Origin: Rhodospirillaceae bacterium UBA4479
GTDB taxonomy: Bacteria; Pseudomonadota; Alphaproteobacteria; Rhodospirillales; Casp-alpha2
Reading direction: 5' to 3'
Length of the DNA: 42,732 nucleotides
NCBI GenBank assembly: GCA_002389175.1
Contig: DGNZ01000270.1
Coordinates: forward strand, 1-42,732
Every line of letters begins with the position of its first letter. Within the stretch, counting starts at the first letter, position 1. A model generated the notes under the pieces. It searched no databases and had not been told where the DNA came from. It saw nothing but the letters and a program-made list of their open reading frames with translations. Below, piece by piece: positions 1 to 6,578 of this stretch. The translations under genes and the position numbers were made by a program.

Positions 1-397
1 CCAGGAAATGCGCACTCAACCACAGCATCGGATAACGCCGACCTGCCGGTTGCCCCACCACCCAATCGCGGAGTTCTTTCAACGACGCACTGGTCACGGC
101 GGGTTCACGCAACCACGTCACCGCATAAAACATCACCAGGAATATCTGCGCGCGGTCCAACCCGTTAATCAATCCGCCGAACAGGTCGCCGCCATACCAT
201 GCCGCAATGCCGCCCACGACAAACATCGCGCCGCCCATATTCCGCTGCAATGCGGGTGCCCGCCAGAATTCCAGCAACAGGAATGTCGCCGTCAGCGCGA
301 TGCCAACCTCGCGGCCGAACGGTATCTGCCACAGCCGTGTTGCGATCACGACGATGACGAGGACAGTATAAATGGATGCGGAGAGATGGTGTCTCAG
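1..397 (-). CDS. Membrane protein of unknown function, cut by the left edge
   Basis: The minus strand stays open from 397 to the window edge (132 codons, C-terminus missing). The product begins MRHHLSASIYTVLVIVVIAT if CTG at 397-395 is read as the start, and then alternates hydrophobic stretches with charged turns, such as FGREVG and WRAPALQRN, so it is a multi-pass inner-membrane protein. No ATG lies in frame: a TAA at 415-413 closes the frame upstream. GGAG at 410-407 lies nine bases before the CTG, an ideal Shine-Dalgarno distance. A GTG at 349 is the other option, but it would start inside the first hydrophobic segment. The gene lies 54 bases after the nitroreductase stop on the same strand, so the two may be cotranscribed. 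I do not recognise the family. Confidence 0.6.
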   Translation of the reverse strand, partial: MRHHLSASIYTVLVIVVIATRLWQIPFGREVGIALTATFLLLEFWRAPALQRNMGGAMFVVGGIAAWYGGDLFGGLINGLDRAQIFLVMFYAVTWLREPAVTSASLKELRDWVVGQPAGRRYPMLWLSAHFL

Positions 398-451
398 AAC
401 GGACCGCTCCGGTTAGATGATAAGACGTATTATTCCAGCCATATCATTTCG

Positions 452-1072
452 TCACGCGATGCGACAGACCTCATCGAATTCAAACCGCGGCGAGCGTGGG
501 AACAAATCATCATCGGTCCCATAGCCTATATTACAGAGAAAATTCGATTTAACCTTGGTCCCGCCAAAGAACAATTCATCAACTTTGGTATTATCAAACC
601 CAGACATCGGGCCGCAGTCCAATCCCAGAGACCGCGCCGCCATCATCAAATATGCGCCTTGCAATGTGCCGTTCCGAAATGCCGTTGTTTCAATCAGTTC
701 ATCATTCCCGACAAACCAGGACCGGGCATCGGCATGGGGAAATAATTGCGGCAGCTTTTCATAGAATTCCATATCGTGGCCGATGATCGCGGTCACGGGT
801 GCCGCCATGGTTTTATTGACGTTACCCTCCATCAGGCAGGATTTTAACTTTTCTTTGGCCGCGGCGGACTTCGCGAAAACGATCCGCGCGGGCGCACAGT
901 TTGCACTGGTCGGCGCCATCCGCACCAAGTTCCACATGTCGTGCAAAATGGAATCTTCGACGGGCGTGTCGGCCCAGCCATTATGGGTACGCGCATCCAA
1001 AAACAATGTTTTCAAGGTGTCTTCGTTCAGTGCTTTTGACAATATTTCCTCCAAGACCGTGATGTTCGTCAT
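452..1072 (-). CDS. RutE-type nitroreductase / malonic semialdehyde reductase family
   Basis: A 206-residue FMN-dependent nitroreductase-fold protein that matches the RutE branch closely along its length. In E. coli RutE reduces malonic semialdehyde to 3-hydroxypropionate with NAD(P)H during pyrimidine degradation. Visible signatures are RTHNGW (28-33), PTSANCAPARIV (54-65, flavin-phosphate side), FYEKLPQLFPHADARSWF (103-120) and GLDCGPMSGFD (150-160). The start is ATG 1072 (MTNITV); an upstream TTG at 1084 is less likely. No other rut genes are nearby, so the physiological substrate is unclear; relatives outside rut operons are usually called malonic semialdehyde reductase or plain nitroreductase. 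It diverges from the deacetylase gene across 76 bases, which must hold both promoters. Family assignment is firm, substrate is inference. Confidence 0.88.
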   Translation of the reverse strand: MTNITVLEEILSKALNEDTLKTLFLDARTHNGWADTPVEDSILHDMWNLVRMAPTSANCAPARIVFAKSAAAKEKLKSCLMEGNVNKTMAAPVTAIIGHDMEFYEKLPQLFPHADARSWFVGNDELIETTAFRNGTLQGAYLMMAARSLGLDCGPMSGFDNTKVDELFFGGTKVKSNFLCNIGYGTDDDLFPRSPRFEFDEVCRIA

Positions 1073-1148
1073 AGCTGCGCGCAAACTCGAGCGTGTATCA
1101 CCATACTTGATGATTTGGGCCGTTCACGGCAAGGTTGAAAAGACACCG

Positions 1149-2204
1149 ATGAAAAGGCTGAGAAAAGGACGTACTGGGGTGAAGACAATAAAAGCATGCG
1201 GCCTCTCGCTGATCATGGCGCTTGGACTTATACATCATAGTGCCGAGGCACAGGAACCGCCGACCAAGGCGAGCGTGGTCATGTATCATCGGTTTGGGGA
1301 ACAGGATTTTCCATCAACCAATGTGACCATGGAACAATTCAGCGCACACGTCGAAGAGCTGAAAACAGGCGGCTACAATGTCGCCCGTCTGCCCGATATC
1401 ATTGCGGGACTCAAAGCAGGCGAGACACTGCCACCCAAAACCGTCGGCATCAGTGTCGATGATGCCTATGAATCAGTCTACACAAAGGCGTGGCCCATGC
1501 TGCGCGAGGCGGGCTTTCCGTTCACCTTGTTTGTCGCCACCGAGCCAGTCGATCAACGCCTGGGACGATACATGTCGTGGGATCAAATCCGTGATCTGAA
1601 ATCGCAGGGCGTGACCATCGGCAGCCAGACAAAAACGCATCCCCACATGCCAAACCTGAGCGTCGCCGAAGTTTATGCGGAACTAGAAGACTCCAACGCC
1701 CGTTTTAAAATTGAGATCGGCGAAGCCCCTAACCTGATCGCATATCCATACGGCGAGGCCAGCACGGCTGTGATGAACACATCTCAAGAAATGGGCTTTA
1801 TCGCCGGATTTGGACAGCATTCTGGAGCCATCGGTAATTCCAGCCCGATGTATTACCTGCCGCGCTTCGCCATGAACGAAGCATTTGGATCACTGGAGCG
1901 TTTCAAACTAGCCGCCAACGCTATCCCGGTCGGCACCGCTGACATCACGCCCACGGATCCTGTGATCGGCGCGAAGAATCCGCCCCCCATTGGGTTTACA
2001 GTGACTTGGCCCACCAAAAATTTGGACCGATTGAATTGCTTTGCGTCGCATTCCAAGAATTTAGAAATCACACGCCTGGGCAATCGCTTAGAAGTCCGCA
2101 CCCCGGACGCTATGCCACAGGGGCGCACACGGCTGAACTGCACCATGCCAGCAGGTAACGGCCGCTGGCACTGGTTTGGTCGGCAGTTCTACGTCGCGAA
2201 GTGA
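1149..2204 (+). CDS. Secreted polysaccharide deacetylase-like protein (NodB fold)
   Basis: 351 residues from ATG 1149. A basic N-terminus and a hydrophobic core (about 13-30) ending HHSAEAQ make a Sec signal peptide. GTG at 1179 is an alternative start: it has AAGGA upstream and gives a compact signal, MKTIKACGLS. The NodB domain follows: SVDDAY (102-107) carries the Asp pair of motif 1, SQTKTH (159-164) occupies motif 2, and YPYGEAS (199-205) resembles motif 3. Motif 2 normally reads H-x3-H; here the first His is Gln, so a zinc ligand is missing although the second His (164) remains. Family members remove N-acetyl groups from surface or wall glycans in the periplasm. The C-terminal ~100 residues are not recognised. 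The gene converges with the DnaB-like gene, leaving 20 bases between stops. Confidence 0.85.
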   Translation: MKRLRKGRTGVKTIKACGLSLIMALGLIHHSAEAQEPPTKASVVMYHRFGEQDFPSTNVTMEQFSAHVEELKTGGYNVARLPDIIAGLKAGETLPPKTVGISVDDAYESVYTKAWPMLREAGFPFTLFVATEPVDQRLGRYMSWDQIRDLKSQGVTIGSQTKTHPHMPNLSVAEVYAELEDSNARFKIEIGEAPNLIAYPYGEASTAVMNTSQEMGFIAGFGQHSGAIGNSSPMYYLPRFAMNEAFGSLERFKLAANAIPVGTADITPTDPVIGAKNPPPIGFTVTWPTKNLDRLNCFASHSKNLEITRLGNRLEVRTPDAMPQGRTRLNCTMPAGNGRWHWFGRQFYVAK

Positions 2205-2224
2205 TGGACTAAACGCCCACAACG

Positions 2225-2947
2225 TTAATTCAACGTGTCGATCCGTGTTCGGCCATTATTCAGAAAACATGCCTTGTCGAAAAGCGCCAAGTCCAAGGGG
2301 TTGGGCAAACGCACATCTGTAAGTTCGGGAATTGGTTTTTCCGAAAACTCGTAGATGCGATCAATCTGCGAGATAAACACGATGATCACGCCCGATTGCG
2401 CGGCAAAGGCCTTTAACACCGATACTTGTTTCGACAGATCAGGTTCGGAACGCCGCTGGTCCATGATCTGAAGATAATCGATCACCACAATCGTGCCACG
2501 CGGTGACGCCCTTAATCGATCCATCACGTAGTCCGCACTGATGGCATCGGATGCATCAATTTGGATATCCTCAAAGTCGGGATTTATCCTCCCGGCGATG
2601 GAATGAAACCGATCACGGGCTTCTTGCTCGTTGAACTCAAGCGTAAAGAACACGCCTTGGCGCCCCGCTTTTATCGCTTCTGCGATAAGCTCTAACCCCA
2701 TCATCGTTTTGCCATGCCCTGGACGGGCCCCCAGCAAAACAAGGTCACCTGGACAAAGCTGGCCTAGAAGTGCAGAGGCAGAATGGTCTGATGATACGCG
2801 GGGAATGTGTGCGGCGAGCAAGCTCCAACTGGAAAAACCCTCTTGGCGCGCGATGCGGTCCAAGGCGGCGTGTAATGGAATGCCATGGTCGCGAGATAAC
2901 TGCTTGGCTTGGCGTTTAAGTTGAAAAATCGGTGCTGATAACTGCAT
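2225..2947 (-). CDS. Small DnaB-like RecA-fold ATPase with glyoxalase-related N-terminal domain
   Basis: 240 residues, strong GGAGG eight bases before ATG 2947. Residues 8-47 (LKRQAKQLSRDHGIPLHAAL onward, ending GFSSWSLLAAH) resemble the short 'glyoxalase-related' module. The rest is a RecA-fold domain like the C-terminal half of the replicative helicase DnaB: Walker A GARPGHGKT (73-81), Walker B IVVIDYLQIMD (153-163) and the DnaB-like motif FISQID (191-196). At 240 residues it lacks the DnaB N-terminal primase-binding domain and linker, so it is not the replicative helicase. Homologues labelled 'DNA helicase' seem common in Alphaproteobacteria, but I know of no assigned function. It stands alone, convergent with the deacetylase and separated from nfu by 266 bases. 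ATPase activity is likely; helicase activity is unproven. Confidence 0.85.
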   Translation of the reverse strand: MQLSAPIFQLKRQAKQLSRDHGIPLHAALDRIARQEGFSSWSLLAAHIPRVSSDHSASALLGQLCPGDLVLLGARPGHGKTMMGLELIAEAIKAGRQGVFFTLEFNEQEARDRFHSIAGRINPDFEDIQIDASDAISADYVMDRLRASPRGTIVVIDYLQIMDQRRSEPDLSKQVSVLKAFAAQSGVIIVFISQIDRIYEFSEKPIPELTDVRLPNPLDLALFDKACFLNNGRTRIDTLN

Positions 2948-3164
2948 GAAAGAACCTCCGACAACGGGCGGTTATCACAATCCCCCCTTATGCGGCATGC
3001 CCGAACAGATGGTTCGATAAAAAGTTAGCCCGGTATGTCGTTTACTTTCCCAACGGAGGGGGGAGGCACGGGCCAGCACCTTGCGCCAATCGTAATCCGA
3101 AGTCGGCGCGGACACAATAATGCAGCGCAAAGTGATGACGCTTTGAGTGGGATTTTTTTGATAT

Positions 3165-3188
3165 GGGCAGACGCATAACGCGTCGCCC
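3165..3188 (-). terminator. Hairpin downstream of nfu, possible weak terminator
   Basis: GGGC-GACGC pairs with GCGTC-GCCC around a five-base loop, with one bulged base. It begins 26 bases after the nfu stop in the direction of transcription. No T-run follows on the minus strand, so Rho-independent termination is doubtful. The surrounding 2948-3213 gap shows no convincing gene. Confidence 0.3.
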
Positions 3189-3213
3189 AATATCATAGAG
3201 CCGTCCGCCGAGA

Positions 3214-3765
3214 TTATTCGACGGCGCGGACTTCCTGAACTTCTGGCACGTAATGGCGCAGCATGTTTTCAATGCCGTGCTTCAACGTTGCGGTTGAGCT
3301 TGGGCAACCCGCGCAGGCACCTTGCATGTGCAACGACACGATGCCGCCTTCGAAACCTTTGAACACGATATCGCCACCGTCCTGTGCCACAGCTGGGCGC
3401 ACGCGTGTATCGATCAGTTCTTTGATTTGCTTCACGATCGGGTCGTCGTCGCCGTCGGCTTCATCACCGTCGCCTGTGGCGTCTTCAAGAACCGGACGGC
3501 CGGACTGATAATGTTCCATGATGCCGCCGAGGATTTGCGGGCGCATCACGTCCCACTCGCGATCGTCAGATTTTGTCACCGTCACGAAGTCGGAGCCTAG
3601 GAAAACGCCTGCCACACCCTCAATCGCGAATAGTCGTGTCGCCAAGGGGGAACGCCCTGCATCGCTGGCATCGGCAAAGTTCGCGGTGCCATCGCCGACC
3701 ACGGATTTACCGGGCAAGAATTTCAATGTCGCCGGGTTCGGCGTGCCTTCTGTTTGAATGAACAT
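3214..3765 (-). CDS. Nfu/NifU-family iron-sulfur cluster carrier
   Basis: 183 residues from ATG 3765, with GGAG about eight bases upstream; an ATG at 3813 lacks such a site. Residues 1-88 are the Nfu N-terminal domain (MFIQTEGTPNPATLKFLPG), residues 95-108 an acidic linker, and 110-180 the NifU-type C-terminal domain. That domain carries CAGC (151-154), the CxxC that binds a bridging 4Fe-4S cluster in a dimer. The protein delivers clusters to apo-enzymes in the cytoplasm. The N-terminal domain is the form found in alphaproteobacteria and mitochondria (NFU1-like) and differs from the degenerate A-type domain of E. coli NfuA, so I give no symbol. It follows trpS on the same strand with a 116-base gap. 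Confidence 0.93.
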   Translation of the reverse strand: MFIQTEGTPNPATLKFLPGKSVVGDGTANFADASDAGRSPLATRLFAIEGVAGVFLGSDFVTVTKSDDREWDVMRPQILGGIMEHYQSGRPVLEDATGDGDEADGDDDPIVKQIKELIDTRVRPAVAQDGGDIVFKGFEGGIVSLHMQGACAGCPSSTATLKHGIENMLRHYVPEVQEVRAVE

Positions 3766-3881
3766 CTCAATCTCCAAAAATTCGGGTGGCTTCAAGACCA
3801 CGCTGTTGAGCATAATGTGGCGTTTGGGGTGCCCAGATGCAAGTCACGCTGATGTGACGGCTTTGTAATTGTGGTTTTAGC

Positions 3882-4895
3882 TTAGCGCGCTTTCTTGGGG
3901 CGCAAGAAACCGATCACGTCCTGAACTTCACGCAGCACAGGTTCAGCCAAGGCTGTGGCGCGCTCGGCACCATCTGCCAACACCGCATCAACTTGGGCTT
4001 TATCGGCCAACAACCGCGTATATTCCTCTTGAATCGGGGCCAAAGAGGCAACGGCGACATCAGACAAACGACCCTTGAGTGCCGAAAACTGCTGACCCGC
4101 GAATTCCGCAATCGCATCGTCCATGGTGACATCAGCCAGGGCCGCATAAATACCCAACAAATTGCGTGCTTCGGGGCGACCCTCTAGGCCCGCCGCGTTT
4201 TCTGGCAACAAATCGGGATCGGTTTTGGCCTTTTTGATCTTTCGCACGATGGTATCGGTATCGTCGGTCATGTTGATCCGCGACAGATCCGACGGATCGG
4301 ACTTCGACATTTTACTGGTGCCATCTTTTAACGACATGACGCGCGTGGCGGAGCCCAGGATAAGAGGTTCTGGAACCGGAAAGACGTCTTTTTTGTAGTC
4401 ATGGTTGAACTTTTGCGCGATGTCGCGGGCCAGTTCCAGGTGTTGTTTTTGATCTTCGCCGACCGGAACGTGCGTGCCTTTGTACAACAAGATATCTGCC
4501 GCCATCAGGTTCGGGTATGCGAACAAGCCGACCGAGGCGGCCTCTTGGTCTTTGCCCGCTTTTTCCTTGAATTGGGTCATCCGGCCCAACCATCCCAGGC
4601 GCGCAACGCAGTTAAATATCCACGCCAGTTCGGCATGGCCCGACACCTGTGATTGATTAAAGATGATGTGTTTTTTGGCATCAATGCCCGACGCGATCAG
4701 CGCCGCGGCGACTTCGCGGGTCGATTTCCGCAGCGCATCTGGGTCCTGCCAAACGGTAATGGCGTGCAGATCAACGACGCAGAACAGGCATTCGTATTGG
4801 TCCTGCAGGGCGACCCAGTTTCGAATGGCCCCTAGGTAATTCCCAAGATGCAAATTGCCGGTGGGTTGAACGCCAGAGAAAATTCGTTGGGTCAT
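3882..4895 (-). CDS. trpS: Tryptophan--tRNA ligase
   Basis: 337 residues, the usual length for a bacterial class I tryptophanyl-tRNA synthetase, which charges tRNA-Trp in the cytoplasm. The N-terminus MTQRIFSGVQPTGNLHLGNY holds the HIGH-type motif (HLGN, 16-19), and KMSKS is at 195-199 within DGTSKMSKSDPS. Residues 144-150 (PVGEDQK) belong to the conserved adenylate-binding region. ATG 4895 is the family-typical start; an open extension back to 4964 would overlap murJ and is not needed. It lies 65 bases after murJ on the same strand, an order often seen in Alphaproteobacteria. Confidence 0.97.
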   Translation of the reverse strand: MTQRIFSGVQPTGNLHLGNYLGAIRNWVALQDQYECLFCVVDLHAITVWQDPDALRKSTREVAAALIASGIDAKKHIIFNQSQVSGHAELAWIFNCVARLGWLGRMTQFKEKAGKDQEAASVGLFAYPNLMAADILLYKGTHVPVGEDQKQHLELARDIAQKFNHDYKKDVFPVPEPLILGSATRVMSLKDGTSKMSKSDPSDLSRINMTDDTDTIVRKIKKAKTDPDLLPENAAGLEGRPEARNLLGIYAALADVTMDDAIAEFAGQQFSALKGRLSDVAVASLAPIQEEYTRLLADKAQVDAVLADGAERATALAEPVLREVQDVIGFLRPKKAR

Positions 4896-4960
4896 GATCG
4901 GGCTCGCTAAATGAAACGGATTATTATGTTGCCGGGTTATCGCGCGCGGGCCCAACGGGG

Positions 4961-6517
4961 TCAAGCGGTGGGCGGTGAGCGCCGGGTGGTCGCCTTAATT
5001 TCCGCAAGAGAAAACACGCAGAATATCCGGGCCGATGCAAAGTACACAATCCCGCCACCGATAATCAGCGCGGTGAGCGCCGCAACTTCGATCATCGCTC
5101 CTTTGGCCAACCACGGCGTCGCCCATGCGGCCCCAAACCACAGACCCGCACCCATGATGATACTTGCTGCGATAATGCCGAGCGACCGGATCAACAAGCG
5201 TCTATCCATGGTGTAATGACCCCGCATCATCAATATGATCACGAGACCCAAAACATTGAGCCATGCCGAAACACTGGATGCGATGGCAATGCCGACATGA
5301 GCAAATTCCCGCATCAAAATCAGGTTAAGTGCGATGTTCACGATAATCGATAGGGCCGCAATGATGACCGGTGTCTTGGTGTCTTCGCGGGCAAAGAACC
5401 CAGGGGTAAACACCCGAATGCCGACGTAGGCTGGCAAACCCAGCGCATAGGCAGCCAACGCCGTTGCCGTGGCTTGGGTGGCGGCGGCATCGAATGCACC
5501 GCGCTCAAATAATGTGGCAACGATCGGCCCTGGGATCGCGATCAACGCGACGGCGGCAGGTAATGTGAGCAACAGCGCAAACTCGGCCCCCCGATTCTGG
5601 GCGTTGTTGGCATCGTTGATATCGCCCTTTTCCAATTGCCGCGAAATCATCGGCAACAATGCGGTGCCAACCGCAATACCGACGACGCCCAGCGGCAGCT
5701 GTGTGATACGATCAGCGTAATACAGGTATGAGACCGCCCCATCCGAAATGGTTGTCGCCAAGATGGTGCCGATCAGCAAATTGATCTGATACAGCGACGC
5801 ACCAAACACCACGGGCAATGTGCGTCGGCCCAGTGTCCGAACTTTTGGCGTTAATTTGGGACGGCGAAACTTGATCGGAAAACCCGCTCGATGGCAGTGC
5901 CACGTCAGCCATGCAAATTGGATGATCCCTGCCGCAAATACACCCCATACCAACGCGCGTCCGGTTTCTTCATCCGATCCACCAAAACCCAAAATAGCTG
6001 TAATCAGTGTGATGTTGAGCAACACGGGTGCGGCCGCCGCGGCTGAGAACTTACCCAACGCATTCAAGACACCGGACTGAAGTGCTACCAGTGAGATAAA
6101 CAACAAATACGGAAAGGCGATGCGCGAGAACTCCGTCGCCATTTCCATCTTGCCCGGCACTTCATCGAAGCCCGGTGCCAAGTACGGCATCAACCACGGC
6201 ATCGTCACCTGCACGACGATGACGAACACCAACAAAACGATGGCGAGGGCGGCAAAGGCATGCTCAGCAAATTCGCGGGCAGGGGCTCGGCCTTCGCCTT
6301 CGAGTGATCTGGAAAACAATGGCACGAAGGCGGCAGCGAACGCGCCCTCGGCGAACAATCTCCGGAACAGATTAGGGAATCTGAACGCCACAACAAACGC
6401 ATCCGCAACAGCACCAGCGCCCAGGAAATTGGCAATCAAGATATCGCGCACAAAGCCAAAGACGCGACTGAGCATCGTCATCGATCCAATGGCAGAAACG
6501 GCGCGTACGAGATTCAT
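4961..6517 (-). CDS. murJ: Lipid II flippase MurJ (MviN)
   Basis: 518 residues, very hydrophobic throughout, consistent with the 14-helix MOP-superfamily flippase that moves lipid II across the inner membrane for peptidoglycan synthesis. The N-terminus carries the family signature SRVFGFVRD (17-25) and FRFPNLFRRLFAEGAF (45-60). Arg18, Arg24 and Arg52, which match functionally important cavity residues of E. coli MurJ by position, are all present. The gene follows glnD by 61 bases and precedes trpS, so it is probably part of a mutS-glnD-murJ-trpS transcription block. Nothing unusual in length or composition. Confidence 0.97.
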   Translation of the reverse strand: MNLVRAVSAIGSMTMLSRVFGFVRDILIANFLGAGAVADAFVVAFRFPNLFRRLFAEGAFAAAFVPLFSRSLEGEGRAPAREFAEHAFAALAIVLLVFVIVVQVTMPWLMPYLAPGFDEVPGKMEMATEFSRIAFPYLLFISLVALQSGVLNALGKFSAAAAAPVLLNITLITAILGFGGSDEETGRALVWGVFAAGIIQFAWLTWHCHRAGFPIKFRRPKLTPKVRTLGRRTLPVVFGASLYQINLLIGTILATTISDGAVSYLYYADRITQLPLGVVGIAVGTALLPMISRQLEKGDINDANNAQNRGAEFALLLTLPAAVALIAIPGPIVATLFERGAFDAAATQATATALAAYALGLPAYVGIRVFTPGFFAREDTKTPVIIAALSIIVNIALNLILMREFAHVGIAIASSVSAWLNVLGLVIILMMRGHYTMDRRLLIRSLGIIAASIIMGAGLWFGAAWATPWLAKGAMIEVAALTALIIGGGIVYFASARIFCVFSLAEIKATTRRSPPTA

Positions 6518-6578
6518 AAAATGTTGATGGCGTTAGATTGCGGCTCAAAGATGGCGAAGCCTCTCTCCGCCACGCGCG

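Noticed and set aside
8..745. Long open plus-strand frame at the left edge
   Set aside because: It runs opposite the nitroreductase and membrane protein genes, has no recognisable domain, and its His/Arg/Pro-rich composition is typical of an antisense frame.
783..1148. Upstream extension of the deacetylase frame
   Set aside because: It overlaps the RutE-type gene on the other strand; the signal peptide begins at 1149 or 1179.
2948..3213. Possible small gene or RNA between nfu and the DnaB-like gene
   Set aside because: Short frames lack a ribosome-binding site and family signal; the fold near 3122-3160 with a T-run is weak and no gene precedes it on that strand.
3842..3857. GTCAC...GTGAC hairpin after trpS as a terminator
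   Set aside because: Only five base pairs and no T-run on the transcribed strand.
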